Shown: positions 5,400 through 6,937 of the stretch, one piece after another
Layout: the number at the start of each line of letters is the position of its first letter
Position numbering within the stretch: position 1 is the first letter of the stretch
Assembly (NCBI GenBank): GCA_019594235.1
Contig: JAFDTG010000080.1
Location: 1-6,937 of the forward strand
Origin: Candidatus Saliniplasma halalkaliphilum
GTDB lineage: Archaea > Thermoplasmatota > Thermoplasmata > Halarchaeoplasmatales > Halarchaeoplasmataceae
Reading direction: 5' to 3'
DNA length: 6,937 nucleotides
The notes under the pieces: model-generated
What the model was told of the DNA's origin: nothing
Seen by the model: the letters and a program-made list of their open reading frames with translations, nothing else
Databases searched by the model: none
Translations under genes and position numbers: made by a program

Positions 5400-6644
5400 C
5401 TAATGGAATTTCTTTTTCGAGCGTTTAAGTGCTTCGATACCGGGCATTTCTCTCTGAGCTAAGAAACTGATACAGGATCCTCCTCCTGTTGAAATGTGAT
5501 TCACATCATTTACGAGATCTAATTTTTCCACTACGGCGGTACTGTGACCACCACCGATTATACTGAAGGTATTTGATTCAGCTACGGATTTGAAGATCTC
5601 CCTAGTACCTATTGAAAATTCATCCATTTCGAAAACTCCAGCAGGACCGTTTACTATTACTAGATCGGAATCTTCTATGATCTGTTTATATTTAACAATG
5701 GTATCCAAACCGATGTCGAAAATAGGGTACTTTGATGGCAGTACATCTATAGGCGCTCCTTTCCTTTTTCCACCTATGTTCAGAACTACGTCCACCGGGA
5801 TGTATATTTTATCACCATATTCTTCTAAAAGATCTTTTGCTTTTTCCACTAATGATCCGTAATTTGATAATTCCCTTTCTAAAAATTTACGATTACCTTC
5901 TCCAAGGTCATATCCATCTGCCATTAGGAAAATATTTCCAACAACACCCATGGTCAGGACTTTATCCATGTTCTCGTCATCGAGCATAGTTTCTGTGATC
6001 TCTAAAGAATCGTCAACTTTCATCCCACCCAGTAGTATTATTTTATTTTCGAAACCTTCATTGAAGGCCTTGCTCATATCCACTATTTCCTTCTCCATAA
6101 CTCTACCCGCTATAGTTGTTATCTTTCCGGCGAACCCTACCAATGTTGGTTGAGCCCTATGAGCTGCAGCGAAAGCATCGTGTACGAAGTAATCAAATAA
6201 AGGAGCTAATTCTTTAACTATATGTGAATTTTCATGGATCGAAATATCGGGATTTCCTTTCAAGTAGGTCTCTTCTGCGTAGAATCTAGCATTTTCCAAA
6301 AATAATATGTCACTTTCATCCATATTTTGAATCTTACTTTTTACCCGGTTATCAAAGAGACCGTCGATATAATCCACTTTTCTTCTTAATAGTTTATTTA
6401 ACCTTTGAGCATGAACTTTAAGAGGTATGTAATCCTTTTTCCCTGGTCTACTCTGGTGAGCGATGATCACCAGTTTAGAATCGCTTAATTCATTGATCGT
6501 AGGAATATGACTTCTTATACGATGGTCATCGAGTATCCTTTTAGTTTCGGGGTCTAAGGGTGAGTTGAAATCAACTCTAAGACCAACGGTTTTGCCTTTT
6601 AAATCTAAGTGATCGAGGGTCAGGATTTCCTCTTCATATGCCAT
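5400..6644 (-). CDS. pgk: Phosphoglycerate kinase (archaeal type)
   Basis: A complete 414-residue cytoplasmic enzyme that interconverts 1,3-bisphosphoglycerate plus ADP with 3-phosphoglycerate plus ATP in glycolysis/gluconeogenesis. The motifs run in family order: LRVDFNSP (22-29); HRIRSHIPTI with substrate arginines (41-50); AHQSRP (62-67) in the place of the HxGRP loop; LENARF (116-121); DAFAAAHRAQPT (156-167); the nucleotide-site GGMKVDDS (206-213); NGPAGVFE (332-339); GGGHSTAVVE (364-373); and STGGGSCISFLA (385-396), the C-terminal phosphate loop. The sequence variants fit archaeal rather than bacterial PGK. I start at the ATG at 6644, giving MAYEEEILTLDHLDLKGK. The frame stays open to a GTG at 6689, but the extra 15 residues do not look like PGK and a TATA box (6674-6680) lies in that stretch. 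The protein ends in a basic tail, KRSKKKFH. The neighbouring tyrS is divergent. Confidence 0.96.
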   Translation of the reverse strand: MAYEEEILTLDHLDLKGKTVGLRVDFNSPLDPETKRILDDHRIRSHIPTINELSDSKLVIIAHQSRPGKKDYIPLKVHAQRLNKLLRRKVDYIDGLFDNRVKSKIQNMDESDILFLENARFYAEETYLKGNPDISIHENSHIVKELAPLFDYFVHDAFAAAHRAQPTLVGFAGKITTIAGRVMEKEIVDMSKAFNEGFENKIILLGGMKVDDSLEITETMLDDENMDKVLTMGVVGNIFLMADGYDLGEGNRKFLERELSNYGSLVEKAKDLLEEYGDKIYIPVDVVLNIGGKRKGAPIDVLPSKYPIFDIGLDTIVKYKQIIEDSDLVIVNGPAGVFEMDEFSIGTREIFKSVAESNTFSIIGGGHSTAVVEKLDLVNDVNHISTGGGSCISFLAQREMPGIEALKRSKKKFH

Positions 6645-6673
6645 GGTATCCGTAGGAGGATTATGCGATATGA

Positions 6674-6680
6674 ATATAAG
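6674..6680 (-). promoter_or_regulatory. TATA box of pgk
   Basis: CTTATAT on the minus strand, centred about 33 bases before the ATG at 6644. It predicts a transcription start near 6650 and a leader of about 5 bases. No Shine-Dalgarno site precedes this ATG, consistent with a nearly leaderless mRNA. Confidence 0.55.
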
Positions 6681-6703
6681 TTTTACCACTAAACGATTAC
6701 CAA

Positions 6704-6710
6704 AATATAC
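6704..6710 (+). promoter_or_regulatory. TATA box of tyrS
   Basis: AATATAC within an AT-rich stretch (6702-6716), centred about 31 bases before the ATG at 6738. It predicts transcription start near 6733. A GGAG at 6732-6735 lies only 2 bases from the ATG, too close for a normal ribosome binding site, so a leaderless start is more likely. Confidence 0.5.
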
Positions 6711-6737
6711 ATATTATGAAGGATATTTACCGGAGAT

Positions 6738-6937
6738 ATGGATTTCGAAGAACGCTTTAATTTAGTCAAAAGAAAAATCGATGAAATTGTCACTGAGGAC
6801 GAGATGAAACAGTTGTTAAAACAGAAAGAAAAACCCGTAGCATATATTGGTGATGCACCAACAGGTAGGATGCATACTGGACATTTCATAACACATAGGA
6901 AGATATCCGATTTTCTTAGAGCCGGTTTCGTTTTCAA
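6738..6937 (+). CDS. tyrS: Tyrosyl-tRNA synthetase, N-terminal part (3' end outside window)
   Basis: The first 66 residues of a class I synthetase that charges tRNA-Tyr. The N-terminal helix (FNLVKRKIDEIVTEDEMKQL, 7-26) and the following strand and loop KPVAYIGDAPTGRMHTGHF (32-50) match archaeal/eukaryotic TyrRS. The latter contains the ATP-binding HIGH-type motif as HTGH (46-49). Y36 corresponds to the tyrosine that contacts the amino acid in the archaeal enzyme (Y32 in Methanocaldococcus jannaschii). The helix after it (HRKISDFLRAGF) is also typical. Archaeal TrpRS has a different stretch before its HIGH motif, so TyrRS is preferred. The gene is cut by the window end and runs divergently from pgk, with its own TATA box. 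Confidence 0.9.
   Translation, partial: MDFEERFNLVKRKIDEIVTEDEMKQLLKQKEKPVAYIGDAPTGRMHTGHFITHRKISDFLRAGFVF

Noticed and set aside
5590..6153. Plus-strand open frames inside pgk
   Set aside because: They are antisense to a complete phosphoglycerate kinase, and their Ser/Ile/Phe-rich translations are typical of antisense frames.
6645..6689. Extended GTG start of pgk at 6689
   Set aside because: The added 15 residues do not resemble PGK and would contain the TATA box that fits the ATG at 6644.
6689..6937. Minus-strand open frame of 82 codons at the right end
   Set aside because: It lies opposite the tyrS N-terminus, which has clear TyrRS motifs on the plus strand, and its translation has no recognisable features.
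1..6937. CRISPR array or cas core genes near the CARF-like gene
   Set aside because: No set of evenly spaced repeats and no Cas protein motif is visible anywhere in the window; the CARF-like gene stands without them here.
6738..6937. Tryptophanyl-tRNA synthetase as an alternative for the truncated synthetase
   Set aside because: The N-terminal helix and the AYIGDAPTGRMHTGH loop match archaeal TyrRS; archaeal TrpRS has a different stretch before its HIGH motif.

Overview
The window looks like a piece of an AT-rich archaeal chromosome. The main lines of evidence are a CofE-type (coenzyme F420) ligase family protein, a phosphoglycerate kinase and a tyrosyl-tRNA synthetase of archaeal type, a tRNA gene without encoded CCA, TATA-box promoters about 20-40 bases upstream of several start codons, and one strong GGTGA-type ribosome binding site ahead of an internal operon gene. 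A Euryarchaeota/Thermoplasmatota-like host is my guess from the mix of genes, in particular the secreted M14 peptidase with an FN3 domain; it is not demonstrated.

Layout: (1) 1-459, plus strand, the 3' end of cysS (cysteinyl-tRNA synthetase). (2) 467-2016, minus strand, a tight two-gene operon: a stand-alone CARF-like sensor (1546-2016), then a PIN-like nuclease protein (467-1546), overlapping in TGATG. No CRISPR array or cas core gene is in the window, so this is an orphan or free-standing signalling/defence candidate and the most interesting item here. (3) 2017-2145, a divergent promoter region. (4) 2146-4002, plus strand, a membrane-anchored M14 zinc carboxypeptidase with all catalytic residues, accessory beta domains, one C-terminal transmembrane helix and a cytoplasmic zinc ribbon. 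(5) 4061-5224, plus strand, a long CofE-like glutamate ligase family protein. (6) 5228-5301, minus strand, tRNA-Thr(CGT), convergent with the cofE-like gene and sharing a T-rich terminator region. (7) 5302-5399, a short spacer with two perfect hairpins and a partial duplicate of the tRNA 5' end. (8) 5400-6644, minus strand, phosphoglycerate kinase. (9) 6645-6737, a divergent promoter region with one TATA box per direction. (10) 6738-6937, plus strand, the N-terminus of tyrosyl-tRNA synthetase, cut by the window end.

Most of the window is housekeeping: two aminoacyl-tRNA synthetases, a tRNA, a glycolysis/gluconeogenesis enzyme and a cofactor-type ligase. The CARF/PIN pair sits between cysS and the peptidase as a self-contained operon with its own promoter. 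The logic expected from known CARF proteins is that a small nucleotide ligand binds the CARF protein, which controls the RNase encoded next to it. That is inference from family and gene order; no ligand or target can be read from the DNA.
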